From an uncultured Alistipes sp. (lineage in GTDB: Bacteria > Bacteroidota > Bacteroidia > Bacteroidales > Rikenellaceae), in the NCBI RefSeq assembly GCF_949296715.1, contig NZ_CASFQD010000018.1, positions 1-64,000 of the forward strand: a stretch of 64,000 nt of DNA, written 5' to 3'. The position numbers and the translations under genes are program-made. The notes below the pieces were generated by a model. It was given only the letters and a program-made list of their open reading frames with translations, was not told the DNA's origin and ran no database searches. Numbering within the stretch: position 1 is the first letter of the stretch; each line of letters starts with the position of its first letter. Positions 53,850 to 63,559 of the stretch are shown here, in pieces.

Positions 53850-54860
53850 TCACATCAGCTCACCGAACACCCGCCGGCCCAGCAGGTAGCGCAGGAGGAT
53901 CGAGCCGCGGTAGATATACCGGGATTCGGACTTGCGGGCCCCGCGGATCGCCCGCCGCTTGCGGGAGAGTGCCCCGTGCCAGCGCAGGAAGTCGCGCCAT
54001 GCCCGGAAGACGGCCCGGAAGTTGTCGGCACGCCCCTGCACGAGGTACGACAGCGCCGCCAAGAGGTCCAGCGCCGGACGCAGGAGGGCCACCAGCACCC
54101 GCTGCCCCGGAGACGAGCACTTGTAGAGCATCGCCAGGTTGTTGCGGTGGTTGTAGAAGACCTTGGAGGGGGTGTCGGTCTGGAGCGTGCCGCCGCCGAG
54201 GTGGTAGACCCGGCTTTGGGGCACGATCCGCACGCGGTAGCCCGCCAGCTGCATGCGCCAGCAGAGGTCTATCTCCTCCATGTGGGCGAAGAAGTCGTCG
54301 TCGAAGCCCCCCAGCGCATGGAAGACGTCGGCCCGGCAACAGAAGGCCGCGCCGCTCACCCAGAACAGGTCGCGCGCATCGTCGTACTGCCCCCGGTCCT
54401 CCTCCACCGTGCGCAGGATGCGCCCCCGGCAGAAGGGATAGCCCAGAAAGTCAATGTAGCCGCCCGCCGCACCGGCATATTCGAAGCGGCTGCGGTCCAG
54501 CCACGAGATAAGCGTCGGGGCGACGGCCGCGACGTCGGGATGGCGCTCCAGCGTATCGAGCAGCGGCCCGAGCCACCCCGCGGGGGTCTCGACATCGGAG
54601 TTGAGCAGCACATAGCAGTCCGCCTCGATCTGCTCCAGCGCCCGGTTGTAGCCTCCGGCAAAGCCGTAGTTGCGGTCCAGCCGCACGACGCGCACCGTCG
54701 GGAACTCGGCGGCAAGCAGCGCCAGCGAGTCGTCGGTCGATCCGTTGTCGGCGACGACGACCTCCACGCCCGACGGCGCCGTCTGCACGACGCTCGGCAG
54801 GTAGCGGCGCAGGTGGCCGGCTCCGTTCCAGTTGAGTATGACGATTTTAACGACTGACAT
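53850..54860 (-). CDS. Glycosyltransferase family 2
   Basis: This 336-residue GT-A enzyme has IVILNWNGAGHLRRYLPSV at the start, VVADNGSTDDS (about 35-45), RNYGFAGGYNRAL, the metal-binding LNSDVETP near 86-93, and the acceptor-side GGFDDDFFAHMEEIDLCWRM. The features match rhamnosyltransferase-like or dTDP-sugar-using GT2 enzymes of cell-surface glycan synthesis. It overlaps the end of the lipid A acyltransferase gene by 14 bases, so it is the last gene of a five-gene operon. The sugar and acceptor are unknown. Confidence 0.92.
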   Translation of the reverse strand: MSVVKIVILNWNGAGHLRRYLPSVVQTAPSGVEVVVADNGSTDDSLALLAAEFPTVRVVRLDRNYGFAGGYNRALEQIEADCYVLLNSDVETPAGWLGPLLDTLERHPDVAAVAPTLISWLDRSRFEYAGAAGGYIDFLGYPFCRGRILRTVEEDRGQYDDARDLFWVSGAAFCCRADVFHALGGFDDDFFAHMEEIDLCWRMQLAGYRVRIVPQSRVYHLGGGTLQTDTPSKVFYNHRNNLAMLYKCSSPGQRVLVALLRPALDLLAALSYLVQGRADNFRAVFRAWRDFLRWHGALSRKRRAIRGARKSESRYIYRGSILLRYLLGRRVFGELM

Positions 54861-55806
54861 TCGGACGTTTGTGTTTCCAGCGGCGGTGCGACCACATCCA
54901 CAGTTCGGGCTGTTCGCGGATCATCGCCTCCAGACGATAAACGTAACGCTCCGTGATTTCGTATGCGGCCACCTCCTCCTCACCGTCATAAATCTGCTCG
55001 AACGACATCTCGTAGCGGCCCCGCTGCACGCGGCGCATCCGCACGAAGAAGACCGGCAGATGGCAGCGCAGCGCGAGTTTCTCACCGCCGTCAAAGAAAA
55101 TCGTATCCTGATTCAGGAAACGGAACCAGTGGCTGTCGGGCCGCTTGGGCGGATTCTGGTCGGCAATAAGACCCATTACAAGATTCTTGCCGTCGACGCC
55201 CCGCTCGCGGTTGCGCAGGTAGAAACGCAGGCTGTCCTTCATCGGGACGGTCATCGCACAGTCCGAATTGCGCAGCCGCTGGTAGAGTTCCTCCATCACG
55301 GCGCTGCGCAGCGGATGGTAGACCGCCACGAGCATCTGCGAACGTTCGTACAGTCCCCAGTAGGAGCTGTACTCCCAGCAGCCGTAGTGGGCCGAAAGGG
55401 CGATCCAGTCGCGTCCGTGCACGGCTGCGCAATGTGCGTCGAGATCCTTCACGGTGAGCACCGTGCGGGCCTTCTCCTCGCTCATGTGGGCCATGTTGAT
55501 CGTATCGACGAATATCTCGGCCAGCGTCCGGTAGAAGCGGCGGCGGATCACGGCGAGCTCCTTCTCGCTCTTCCCGGGGAAGGAGTTGCGCAGGTTGCGC
55601 CGCACGACCTTCATGCGGTAGCGCAGGCAATAGTAGAGCAGCACGAAGAGCAGGTTCTCGACCACGTAGTACTTGAACCAGTAGGGCATCATGGCAAACA
55701 GACGCGATGTCTGCCACAGACACTCCAGCCATACGCGCTGCGCGACGTTCAGTTCATTGCTCCTCATGCGTCCGGCGGGGTCAGGGTTCGACGAAAAGCT
55801 TGACAT
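54847..55806 (-). CDS. Lipid A biosynthesis acyltransferase (LpxL/HtrB family)
   Basis: This 319-residue membrane-associated protein has the HX4E active site HYGCWE (His140, Glu145) and the block KNLVMGLIADQNP typical of late acyltransferases. A hydrophobic helix lies near 45-62. It adds a fatty acid to the lipid A precursor on the inner membrane. The first 13 residues overlap the DUF389 gene; Met14 (start at 55767) is a good alternative that removes the overlap. It belongs to the envelope part of the operon with the GT2 gene. Confidence 0.9.
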   Translation of the reverse strand: MSSFSSNPDPAGRMRSNELNVAQRVWLECLWQTSRLFAMMPYWFKYYVVENLLFVLLYYCLRYRMKVVRRNLRNSFPGKSEKELAVIRRRFYRTLAEIFVDTINMAHMSEEKARTVLTVKDLDAHCAAVHGRDWIALSAHYGCWEYSSYWGLYERSQMLVAVYHPLRSAVMEELYQRLRNSDCAMTVPMKDSLRFYLRNRERGVDGKNLVMGLIADQNPPKRPDSHWFRFLNQDTIFFDGGEKLALRCHLPVFFVRMRRVQRGRYEMSFEQIYDGEEEVAAYEITERYVYRLEAMIREQPELWMWSHRRWKHKRPNVSR

Positions 55807-57178
55807 TCGCCACCTTGGTCCGGATGCGGAGCCACTGCGCCAGCGTCGTGCGGTCGATCGAGTCGCCGGGGTTGCGCGGCGTCACCACGCAGACGAGCGT
55901 CGTATCGAGGGGCTCTCCCCCGACGTCGAACGTCACGCCCTTGGTGAGCGAGATGGCCCGCACGACGGGCATCATGGCCCCCACTTCGCGCGAAATGTCG
56001 TCCACCTCGACATCCGTAACGCGGTAACGGCGCAGCTGGGCCGTCATCTCGCCGATGCGGCGGTTCTTCTCCTCGAGCAGCTCCGTATAGCTCTGCTGCA
56101 GCGACGCCACGTCGACGCGGTCGGCCGTATTGGCCTGCCGAACGACCAGTTCGGCCCGCTCCAGCCCGAAGCCTGCCAGCTGCGCCCGGGCATTCTCGAT
56201 CACCTCGTCGTCGAGGGGTTCGCCGAGCAGCAGTAGCTCGATCTGCGAGGGGTGCTTGCCGCGCGCATAGTGCTTGTTGCACTCGATCACGCGCGTATTG
56301 GGGAAGTTGAAGACCTGCGCCACGTATTTGTCGGCCGTCGCCTCGAAAAGCGACACGCGGACCATGTGGAAACCGATGATGACGCTCGGGATGAAGGTCA
56401 CGAGCGTGATGGCCATCATCAGGCGCTTGACGTTGCGCTCGCGCACCTTGTCGATGAAGACCTTTTTCTCGTACTTGAGGAAGCGCACCACGAGGTAGGT
56501 GGCCAGGGCGATGAAGACCGAGTTGATGAAGAAGAGGTAGAAGGCCCCGAGGAAGAAGCGTATCTGCCCCGTCGCCAGGCCGAAGCCGGCCGTGCAGAGC
56601 GGCGGCATGAGGGCCGTGGCGATAGCCACGCCCGGGATAACGGTCGAGGTGCGGTCCTGCCGCGTCTGCGCCACGATGCCCGCCAGACCGCCGAAGAAGG
56701 CGATCAGCAGGTCGTAGGTCGTCGGCATGGTGCGGGCCAGCAGCTCGCTGCTGTTCGACGAGAGGGGCGAGATGAAGAAGTAGGTCGTCGCCGTGATGAT
56801 CGCCACGATGAACATCAGCGCGAAGTTGCGCAGCGACTTTTTCAGCAGGTCGAAGTCGTTGATGCCCAGCGAAAGGCCGACGCCCATGATCGGGCCCATG
56901 ATCGGCGAGATCAACATCGCGCCGATGATGACGGCCGCCGAGTTGACGTTCAGACCCAGCGACGCGACCATCGCCGCGAAGATCAGCACCCAGAGGTTCA
57001 CGCCCCGGAACTCGACGCCTTTCGAAATCGAGGCCACGACCTCGTCGCGCTGCGCCGTATCCTCGTCGAGGCTGAACCGGTCCTTGAGGAACTCGCGCAC
57101 CTCGCCGATCCAGGTCGAGAAGGCGCTTTTTGCCGGTTCCGTATCGTTCGTTTGAGGTTTGTTTTCCATCTCTTCCAT
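55781..57178 (-). CDS. DUF389 membrane protein
   Basis: This 465-residue protein has an N-terminal cytoplasmic part, then about six membrane helices between about 60 and 275 (NLWVLIFAAMVASLGLNVNS, AAVIIGAMLISPIMGPIMGV, IPGVAIATALMPPLCTAGFG). The DUF389 signature AAVIIGAMLISPIMGP is clear. A C-terminal soluble region (about 290-465) contains a coiled-coil-like ELLEEKNRRIGEMTAQL. The function is unknown. It lies 8 bases after rsmI, in the same operon. Confidence 0.92.
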   Translation of the reverse strand: MEEMENKPQTNDTEPAKSAFSTWIGEVREFLKDRFSLDEDTAQRDEVVASISKGVEFRGVNLWVLIFAAMVASLGLNVNSAAVIIGAMLISPIMGPIMGVGLSLGINDFDLLKKSLRNFALMFIVAIITATTYFFISPLSSNSSELLARTMPTTYDLLIAFFGGLAGIVAQTRQDRTSTVIPGVAIATALMPPLCTAGFGLATGQIRFFLGAFYLFFINSVFIALATYLVVRFLKYEKKVFIDKVRERNVKRLMMAITLVTFIPSVIIGFHMVRVSLFEATADKYVAQVFNFPNTRVIECNKHYARGKHPSQIELLLLGEPLDDEVIENARAQLAGFGLERAELVVRQANTADRVDVASLQQSYTELLEEKNRRIGEMTAQLRRYRVTDVEVDDISREVGAMMPVVRAISLTKGVTFDVGGEPLDTTLVCVVTPRNPGDSIDRTTLAQWLRIRTKVANVKLFVEP

Positions 57179-57186
57179 GTTGTTTT

Positions 57187-57918
57187 TTATTCGGATTCAG
57201 AAATCGTTTCACCCTCCGTATCGCACCCGCCACGAAGACGCTTCGCGCGGGGTTTCCCGGCCACGACGAGGACAAACTCCCCGCGGGGCTCCGTCTGACG
57301 GAAATGTTCGAGCACCTCGGCCACCGTGCCGCGCACGGTCTGCTCGAAATGCTTGGTCAGCTCGCGCGACACCGAGACGGGGCGGTCCGCACCGAACGTC
57401 TCGGCAAACTGCTCGAGGCACTTCACCACGCGGTAGGGCGACTCGTAGAAGACCATCGTCCGCTCCTCGTCCGAGAGGGCCTGCAGACGGCCCGCACGCC
57501 CCTTCTTCTGGGGCAGGAAGCCTTCGAAGCAGAAACGGTCGCACGGGAAGCCGCTCTGCACGAGCGCCGGAATCAGCGCCGTGGCACCGGGCAGCGTCTC
57601 GACCTCGATCCCCTCTTCCACACACGTGCGCACGAGCAGGAACCCCGGGTCGGAGATGCCGGGGGTTCCGGCGTCCGAGACCAGCGCGGCGTTGCGGCCC
57701 GCGGCAATCGACTCGGCGACCAGGCGGACCGTGGCGTGCTCGTTGAACTTGTGGTGCGAATAGAGTTTCTTCTCGATGCCGAGGTGGCGGAGCAGCACCG
57801 ACGTCGTCCGCGTATCCTCGGCCAGGATGAAGTCCACCTCACGCAGGACATTGATTGCCCGCAGGGTGATGTCGTCCAGATTCCCGATGGGCGTGGGTAC
57901 GATATAGAGTTTTGCCAT
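57187..57918 (-). CDS. rsmI: 16S rRNA (cytidine1402-2'-O)-methyltransferase
   Basis: This 243-residue SAM-dependent enzyme of the tetrapyrrole-methylase fold has MAKLYIVPTPIGNLDDITL, EDTRTTSVLLRHL, VSDAGTPGISDPG, and FEGFLPQKKG, the standard RsmI motifs. The start at MAKLYIVP was chosen because the longer frame adds 28 residues that overlap the upstream gene. It lies 4 bases after the stop of the Pro/Glu/Ala-rich gene. It 2'-O-methylates C1402 in the ribosomal decoding centre. Confidence 0.95.
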   Translation of the reverse strand: MAKLYIVPTPIGNLDDITLRAINVLREVDFILAEDTRTTSVLLRHLGIEKKLYSHHKFNEHATVRLVAESIAAGRNAALVSDAGTPGISDPGFLLVRTCVEEGIEVETLPGATALIPALVQSGFPCDRFCFEGFLPQKKGRAGRLQALSDEERTMVFYESPYRVVKCLEQFAETFGADRPVSVSRELTKHFEQTVRGTVAEVLEHFRQTEPRGEFVLVVAGKPRAKRLRGGCDTEGETISESE

Positions 57919-57922
57919 GAAG

Positions 57923-59653
57923 TTATGCGAATTTGCGTTCGAGCAGCTCCATGAGGAGCTTTGCGCCGTCCGAATTGGCATTCCAGGCGTAGTGCTCGGC
58001 AATGTAAATCATGCAGTCGTCGAGGTTGTCGAAGGCGTTGAGCGCCCGGATGGCAATCTCGTAGGAGGCGCCGTCGCCGCCGAACAGGTCACGGATCATC
58101 AGGAACTTGTCGTTGATGCCGATCGCCCGGCGCAGGTCCGTGACGGGCTCGCTGCGGCGCAGTTCCGACGCGATGTCGCGCGGCGGGGCAATCGTGTCGG
58201 CCAGCGTCTGCACGTCGTGGTTGATGACCTCGCCCAGCACGGCGCCGCTGCGCGGTGCGCTCTCCGGCGTCGGGATAGCTGCCGAGTCGTCCCCGGCAGG
58301 CTCCGCCGCCGGTTCCGGCTCTCCGGCCTTCGGGGCGGAGGCGTTTTCGGGCTCCCGTGCAGCCGCAGGGGATGCGGCTTCCGGCGCGGCCTGCGTATCC
58401 GGTGCCACGGAGATATCCACCACGGAAAAGACGTCATCGTCCGACTCCGCCGCGGCATCCGCGGGCGTCGTCCGTGCAGCCGGCGCCTCCTCGACCGCAG
58501 GCGCCGGAGCGGGCTCCGGAACGACGGGCTGTGCGGGTCGGGGCGATGCGGACTGCGAGGTCGTATCGTAATCGTAGAGCGACATGATGACGCGCTGCTT
58601 GTGGCGGTGCCGCACGATCGGCTCCTCCAGTCCGAAGAGCGTCGGCGCCACCCGTGCGGAAGATGCCCGCGCCGAGACATGCTCTGCGGCAGGTTCGGAT
58701 GATGCGGCGGGCTCTTCAGCCGGCCCCGCAACAGCCGGAGTATGCTCCGCGCCGGAAACAGCAGGCTCTGCCGGAGCAGATGGTTCGGCGGGAGCGGACG
58801 GTTCTGCCGCCGACAGGACAGTCTCTTCGGCCGGCCCCGACGGAAGCTCCGCGGCAGGCTCGGATACCGGTTCCGCAGCGGGGTTCTCTTCCGGCTCACC
58901 GGCAGGTTCCGGCGCCGGTTCTTCAATCGGTTCTTCAGCCACCGGTTTTTCAGCCGTTTCCTCGACCGGGGCAAGGTCCACGAGGGTCAGCTCCCCGATC
59001 TGCGGATTGCCGCTCTCCTCCCCTTCCGCAGCCGGGCACTCCGCCGCGGTCGCTCCGGCCAGCGGGGCTGCCGGTTTATCGGCAACCGGGACAGCCGGTT
59101 CACTCCAATCGGGAATCTCCTCCGCAACCGGCTCCTCCTCTGCGGCTTCCGACGCCGCGGCTTCGGGCGCCGCAAATGCGGCCTCGGGTTCTCCGGCAAC
59201 AGGTTCATCCGCAACAGGTTCGTCGGCAACGACGGCTTCGGCGACGGGTTCATCCCCGGGATATTCTCCGGCAGTCGCTGTCAGCGGCAGTCCGTCGGCA
59301 ACGGTTTCTGCGGAGAAGGGCTCATCCGGCACCGGCGCCCCGGCTCCGGGCGTGTCCGCAACCTCCCGCTCGTCGTCCGCGGCCTGCGGTTCGTCGCCCG
59401 CAATCTCCTCGTCGGAGAGCGCCCCGAGCGAGAGCATCTCACCCAGATCGATTGCGACGGGCAGGGGCACCTGTTCGGCCTCCCCGTCCGCCGCGGGGGC
59501 CGCGCCGCCGAAGCGCAGCATCTCGTACAACGTCCGCAACTTCTCGAGCGCCAGGTCGCGTTCGACGGCAGGTATTTCGTCCGGCCCGCTCCACCCCTCG
59601 ACGAGGGCGGTCAGGCGGTGCAGTTCCGTGCGAAGGCTTTTCAACTCCATCAT
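57923..59653 (-). CDS. Pro/Glu/Ala-rich protein with conserved N- and C-terminal domains
   Basis: This 576-residue cytoplasmic protein has a helical N-terminus (MMELKSLRTELHRLTALVEG) and a conserved C-terminal domain of about 90 residues (LRRAIGINDKFLMIRDLFGG, then YIAEHYAWN and LLERKFA). The middle (about 60-470) is a long low-complexity linker of repeated EPVAEEP-type units rich in Pro, Glu and Ala. Similar proteins with a long disordered linker and this C-terminal domain occur widely in Bacteroidetes; the function is unknown. The start is set at 59653 because the earlier in-frame TTG falls in a promoter element. It is the first gene of a five-gene operon. Confidence 0.8.
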   Translation of the reverse strand: MMELKSLRTELHRLTALVEGWSGPDEIPAVERDLALEKLRTLYEMLRFGGAAPAADGEAEQVPLPVAIDLGEMLSLGALSDEEIAGDEPQAADDEREVADTPGAGAPVPDEPFSAETVADGLPLTATAGEYPGDEPVAEAVVADEPVADEPVAGEPEAAFAAPEAAASEAAEEEPVAEEIPDWSEPAVPVADKPAAPLAGATAAECPAAEGEESGNPQIGELTLVDLAPVEETAEKPVAEEPIEEPAPEPAGEPEENPAAEPVSEPAAELPSGPAEETVLSAAEPSAPAEPSAPAEPAVSGAEHTPAVAGPAEEPAASSEPAAEHVSARASSARVAPTLFGLEEPIVRHRHKQRVIMSLYDYDTTSQSASPRPAQPVVPEPAPAPAVEEAPAARTTPADAAAESDDDVFSVVDISVAPDTQAAPEAASPAAAREPENASAPKAGEPEPAAEPAGDDSAAIPTPESAPRSGAVLGEVINHDVQTLADTIAPPRDIASELRRSEPVTDLRRAIGINDKFLMIRDLFGGDGASYEIAIRALNAFDNLDDCMIYIAEHYAWNANSDGAKLLMELLERKFA

Positions 59654-59671
59654 CGTGTCAACTTTTGCAGC

Positions 59672-59679
59672 CAAAGATA
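59672..59679 (-). promoter_or_regulatory. -7 promoter element of the rsmI/DUF389 operon
   Basis: The minus strand reads TATCTTTG, 18 bases before the start codon of the first gene. Confidence 0.6.
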
Positions 59680-59814
59680 CGAATAAAGCGCCTTACGACA
59701 AAACAAAGCGCCCGATAATTTCCATTCGGCGCCCTTCGGGGCGGATCCGGAGGAAATAAGCGCGAAAAAGACCGCTTTCCGGCACGCGAAAGGTACGCGG
59801 AGCGAGAAAATTCG

Positions 59815-59822
59815 TATCTTTG
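59815..59822 (+). promoter_or_regulatory. -7 promoter element of ychF
   Basis: TATCTTTG (TAnnTTTG) lies 38 bases before the ychF start codon, in the divergent region with the minus-strand operon. Confidence 0.6.
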
Positions 59823-59860
59823 CACGACAATCCGACGAATAATTTAATTACGAGATAAGA

Positions 59861-60961
59861 ATGGCTTTACAATGCGGCATCGTGGGCCTGCCCAACGTGG
59901 GCAAGTCGACGCTTTTCAACTGCCTCTCCAACGCAAAGGCCCAGGCGGCCAACTTTCCCTTCTGCACGATCGAGCCCAACGTGGGCGTCATCACCGTGCC
60001 CGACCAGCGGCTCATCCGCCTGGCCGAGATCGACAACCCCAAGCGCGTGATCCCCACGACGATCGAGATCGTCGACATCGCAGGACTGGTCAAGGGCGCC
60101 TCGAAGGGCGAGGGGCTGGGCAACAAGTTCCTGGGCAACATCCGCAACACGAACGCCATCATCCACGTGCTGCGCTGCTTCGACAACGGCAACATCACGC
60201 ACGTCGACGGGTCGATCGACCCCGTGCGCGACAAGGAGATCATCGATACGGAGCTGCAGCTCAAGGACCTCGAGACGGTCGAGAACCGTCTGGCCAAGAC
60301 GCAGAAGGCGGCCACGTCGGGCGGCGACAAGCAGGCCAGGCGGGCCGTGGAGCTGCTGTTGCAGTACAAGTCCGTGCTGGAGCAGGGGCGCAGCGCCCGC
60401 ACGGTGGAGCTCGAGAAGGAGGACCGCAAGCTGGTCGCCGACCTGAACCTGCTGACGGACAAGCCGGTGCTCTACGTCTGCAACGTCGACGAGCAGAGCG
60501 CCGCAACGGGCAACGCCTACACCGAAGCCGTGCGTGCGGCGATCGCCGACGAGAAGGCCGAGATGCTCGTCATCGCGGCGGCCACCGAGGCCGACATCGC
60601 CGAGCTGGAGAGCTACGAGGAGCGGCAGATGTTCCTTGAGGACCTCGGGCTCAAGGAGTCGGGCGTGGCGCGCCTGATCAAGTCGGCCTACAGGCTGCTC
60701 AACCTCGAGACCTTCTTCACGACCGGTGCCGACGAAACCCGCGCCTGGACCTACGTCCGCGGCATGAAGGCCCCGCAGACGGCCGGCATCATCCACACGG
60801 ACTTCGAACGGGGCTTCATCCGCGCCGAGGTCATCAAGTACGACGACTACGTCACGCTCGGCTCGGAAAAGGCCTGCCGCGACGCCGGCAAGATCGGCAT
60901 CGAGGGCAAGGAGTACGTCGTGCAGGACGGCGACATCATGCACTTCCTGTTCAACGTCTGA
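59861..60961 (+). CDS. ychF: Redox-regulated ATPase/GTPase YchF
   Basis: This 366-residue Obg-like P-loop protein has the Walker A GLPNVGKST at 9-17, the switch region DIAGLVKGASKGEGLGNKFL, NxxE-type nucleotide specificity (YVCNVDEQS), a coiled-coil insert and a C-terminal TGS domain with the ending GKEYVVQDGDIMHFLFNV. YchF prefers ATP over GTP and is linked to ribosomes and oxidative stress. The length is standard. It starts the plus-strand group ychF-SIMPL-gltX-galM. Confidence 0.97.
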   Translation: MALQCGIVGLPNVGKSTLFNCLSNAKAQAANFPFCTIEPNVGVITVPDQRLIRLAEIDNPKRVIPTTIEIVDIAGLVKGASKGEGLGNKFLGNIRNTNAIIHVLRCFDNGNITHVDGSIDPVRDKEIIDTELQLKDLETVENRLAKTQKAATSGGDKQARRAVELLLQYKSVLEQGRSARTVELEKEDRKLVADLNLLTDKPVLYVCNVDEQSAATGNAYTEAVRAAIADEKAEMLVIAAATEADIAELESYEERQMFLEDLGLKESGVARLIKSAYRLLNLETFFTTGADETRAWTYVRGMKAPQTAGIIHTDFERGFIRAEVIKYDDYVTLGSEKACRDAGKIGIEGKEYVVQDGDIMHFLFNV

Positions 60962-61034
60962 CCCCGGGCCGCAGAGGCGGACACACCCCGGGCAACGGGT
61001 AACCAACGGCAACCAACCACCAAAATCCACGGAT

Positions 61035-61763
61035 ATGAAAAACAGCAGGTATCTCATTCTGGGCCTTGCGGCCATCGTCTGCGCCGTCGTGCTCGGCCGC
61101 GCCTACACCTACAAGTTCCGCGCCCAGGACACGATCGTCGTGACGGGGCTCGGCGAGACGGAGTTCACGTCGGACCTGATCGTCTGGTCGGGGGCCCTCA
61201 CGGCCGAATCGCAGGACGCCGCGACGGGCTACGCCCGCATCGAGGACAACAAGGAGAAGGTGCGCCGCTACCTCATCGAAAAGGGCGTGCCCGAGGAGGC
61301 CGTCGTCTTCGAATTCGTCAACGTCGAGAAGCTCTACACGCCCGTCTACAACGCCAACGGCAACTGGGCCGGGCAGCGCTTCACGGGCTACGGGCTGCGG
61401 CAGCGCTTCACCGTGGAGTCGCGCGACGTGGAGACCGTCGAGCGCGTCTCGCGCGAGATCTCGTCGCTCATCGCACAGGGGGTCTCGATCGAGGCCTACG
61501 CCCCGGACTACTACTACACGCAGCTCGATGACGTGAAGATGGGACTCATCGAGACCGCCTCGGCCGATGCCCGCATGCGGGCCGAGAAGATCGCCGCGAA
61601 CGCCGGGACGAAGATCGGCCGCGTGGCGTCGGCACGTATGGGGGTCTTCCAGATCACGGGCGCCAACACCAACGAGGAGTTCTCGGCCGGCGGGTCGTTC
61701 AACACTTCGTCGCGCCAGAAGAAGGCCCGCATCACCATGCGCATCGAGTACCGGGTCAAATAA
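61035..61763 (+). CDS. SIMPL-domain (DUF541) protein
   Basis: This 242-residue protein has one N-terminal membrane anchor ([20 protein letters not shown]) and a SIMPL domain (about 30-242): [39 protein letters not shown], and [10 protein letters not shown] at the end. It is presumably displayed in the periplasm. The function is unknown in most bacteria. It follows ychF by 73 bases. Confidence 0.88.
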   Translation: MKNSRYLILGLAAIVCAVVLGRAYTYKFRAQDTIVVTGLGETEFTSDLIVWSGALTAESQDAATGYARIEDNKEKVRRYLIEKGVPEEAVVFEFVNVEKLYTPVYNANGNWAGQRFTGYGLRQRFTVESRDVETVERVSREISSLIAQGVSIEAYAPDYYYTQLDDVKMGLIETASADARMRAEKIAANAGTKIGRVASARMGVFQITGANTNEEFSAGGSFNTSSRQKKARITMRIEYRVK

Positions 61764-61816
61764 CCGCACGGCCCCGCCGGAAGGTCCGGCCCCGAGGTCC
61801 GGTGAAGACCGGAACG

Positions 61817-61920
61817 CCCGGCAGGGACCGAACCACCCGACAAAAACCAAACAGCCCGGCAGGGACCCGACAACCCGGCAAAAACCGAACCGCCCGGCAG
61901 AAACCCGACAGTCCGGCGAC
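61817..61920. repeat. 38-bp tandem repeat, about 2.5 copies
   Basis: Units at 61817-61854 and 61855-61892 both begin CCCGGCAGGGAC and contain CAAAAACC. A partial third unit follows to about 61920. The region is T-poor and GC-rich. It lies in the 253-base gap between the SIMPL gene and gltX, in the likely gltX leader. Confidence 0.75.
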
Positions 61921-62016
61921 ACGGGCGGCAGAAATAGCCCTGGCAGTAGAAAAACCCCGGGCGGCAGAAAGAGCCCCGAGCAACAGAAAAAGAAAATTCA
62001 ATATTCAAAACACGAT

Positions 62017-63558
62017 ATGGAAAGACCTGTTCGGGTGCGCTTCGCACCCAGCCCCACCGGACCGCTGCACATCGGCGGCGTCCGCACGGCACTCTACAAC
62101 TACCTCTTCGCCCGCCAGCACAAGGGCACGATGATCCTCCGCATCGAGGATACCGATTCGCAGCGCTTCGTGCCGGGCGCCGAGGAGTATATCATGCAGT
62201 CGCTCAAATGGTGCGGCATCGAGATCGACGAAGGCGTCGGTGTCGGCGGCCCCCACGCCCCCTACCGCCAGAGCGAGCGGCGCGAAATCTACCTCAAATA
62301 TGCCCTGCAGCTCGTCGAGGCGGGCTGGGCCTACTACGCCTTCGACACGGCCGGGGAGCTCGATGCCCTGCGCCATGAGGCCGAGGCGCGCGGCGAGGCC
62401 TTCGCCTACAACTACACGGTGCGCGGGCGGCTGGCCACGTCGCTGGCCCTGCCGGCCGAGGAGGTGCGCGCACGCATCGACCGCGGCGACCAGTGGGTCA
62501 TCCGCTTCAAGATGCCCGAGAACGAGGTGGTGGCAATGGACGACCTGATCCGCGGCCACGTCGAGGTCAACACCTCGACGCTCGACGACAAGGTGCTCTA
62601 CAAGTCGGCCGACGCGCTGCCCACATACCACCTCGCCAACATCGTCGACGACCACCTGATGGAGGTCTCGCACGTCATCCGCGGCGAGGAGTGGCTGCCG
62701 TCGCTGCCGCTGCACTACCTGCTCTACAAGGCCTTCGGCTGGGAGGATTCGCAGCCCGCATTCGCCCACCTGCCCCTGCTGCTGAAGCCCACGGGCGGCG
62801 GCAAGCTCTCGAAGCGCGACGGCGACAAGATGGGCTTCCCGGTCTTCCCGCTCTTCTGGAAGAGCCCGGCGACGGGCGAGACGGCCCGCGGCTACCGCGA
62901 GGACGGCTACTTCCCCGAGGCATTCATCAACATGCTGGCGCTGCTGGGCTGGAACCCCGGCACGGAGCAGGAGCTCTTCACGATGCAGGAGCTCATCGAC
63001 CACTTCTCGCTCGAGCGCGTCTCGAAATCGGGCGCGCGCTTCCAGCCCGACAAGGCCCGCTGGTTCAACGCCCAGTACATGCACCGCAAGACGGACGCCG
63101 AGCTGGCCGCCGTCTACCAGCCGATCCTGCGCGAGCACGGCATCGAGGTGCCGGACGAGGTGGCCGGACGCGCCGCAGGCATCATGAAGGAGCGCGCACA
63201 GCTCGTCACCGACCTCTGGGACCTGACGTCGTTCTTCTTTGTCGCCCCGACCGAGTACGAGGAGAAGCAGGCGCGCAAATACTGGAAGGGGCAGAACCCC
63301 GCCATCCTGCGCGAGCTGCGCTCCGTGCTGGAGGGGATCGACGACTTCTCGCTCGAGAACACCGAGCGCATCGTCCACGCCTGGATCGAGGAGAAGGGCT
63401 ACGGCATGGGGCAGGTGATGAACACGCTGCGCCTGGCGCTCGTGGGCGCCGGCAAGGGCCCGGGCATGTACGACGTGACGGCATTCATCGGCAAGGAGGA
63501 GACGCTGCGCCGCATCGACAACCTGCTCGCAAACCTCAAACCCGCGGATGCGGAGTAG
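62017..63558 (+). CDS. gltX: Glutamyl-tRNA synthetase
   Basis: This 513-residue class I synthetase charges tRNA-Glu. It has [30 protein letters not shown], the KMSKS-like loop KLSKR at 263-267 followed by GDKMG, and a C-terminal anticodon-binding domain ([17 protein letters not shown]). The start at MERPVRVRF was chosen because the longer frame runs through the tandem repeat with no similarity. The ending lies 1 base before galM. Confidence 0.97.
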   Translation: MERPVRVRFAPSPTGPLHIGGVRTALYNYLFARQHKGTMILRIEDTDSQRFVPGAEEYIMQSLKWCGIEIDEGVGVGGPHAPYRQSERREIYLKYALQLVEAGWAYYAFDTAGELDALRHEAEARGEAFAYNYTVRGRLATSLALPAEEVRARIDRGDQWVIRFKMPENEVVAMDDLIRGHVEVNTSTLDDKVLYKSADALPTYHLANIVDDHLMEVSHVIRGEEWLPSLPLHYLLYKAFGWEDSQPAFAHLPLLLKPTGGGKLSKRDGDKMGFPVFPLFWKSPATGETARGYREDGYFPEAFINMLALLGWNPGTEQELFTMQELIDHFSLERVSKSGARFQPDKARWFNAQYMHRKTDAELAAVYQPILREHGIEVPDEVAGRAAGIMKERAQLVTDLWDLTSFFFVAPTEYEEKQARKYWKGQNPAILRELRSVLEGIDDFSLENTERIVHAWIEEKGYGMGQVMNTLRLALVGAGKGPGMYDVTAFIGKEETLRRIDNLLANLKPADAE

Positions 63559-63559
63559 C

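Noticed and set aside
61567..62016. N-terminal extension of the gltX frame by 150 residues
   Set aside because: It overlaps the SIMPL gene in another frame and the tandem repeat. GluRS proteins start at [15 protein letters not shown].
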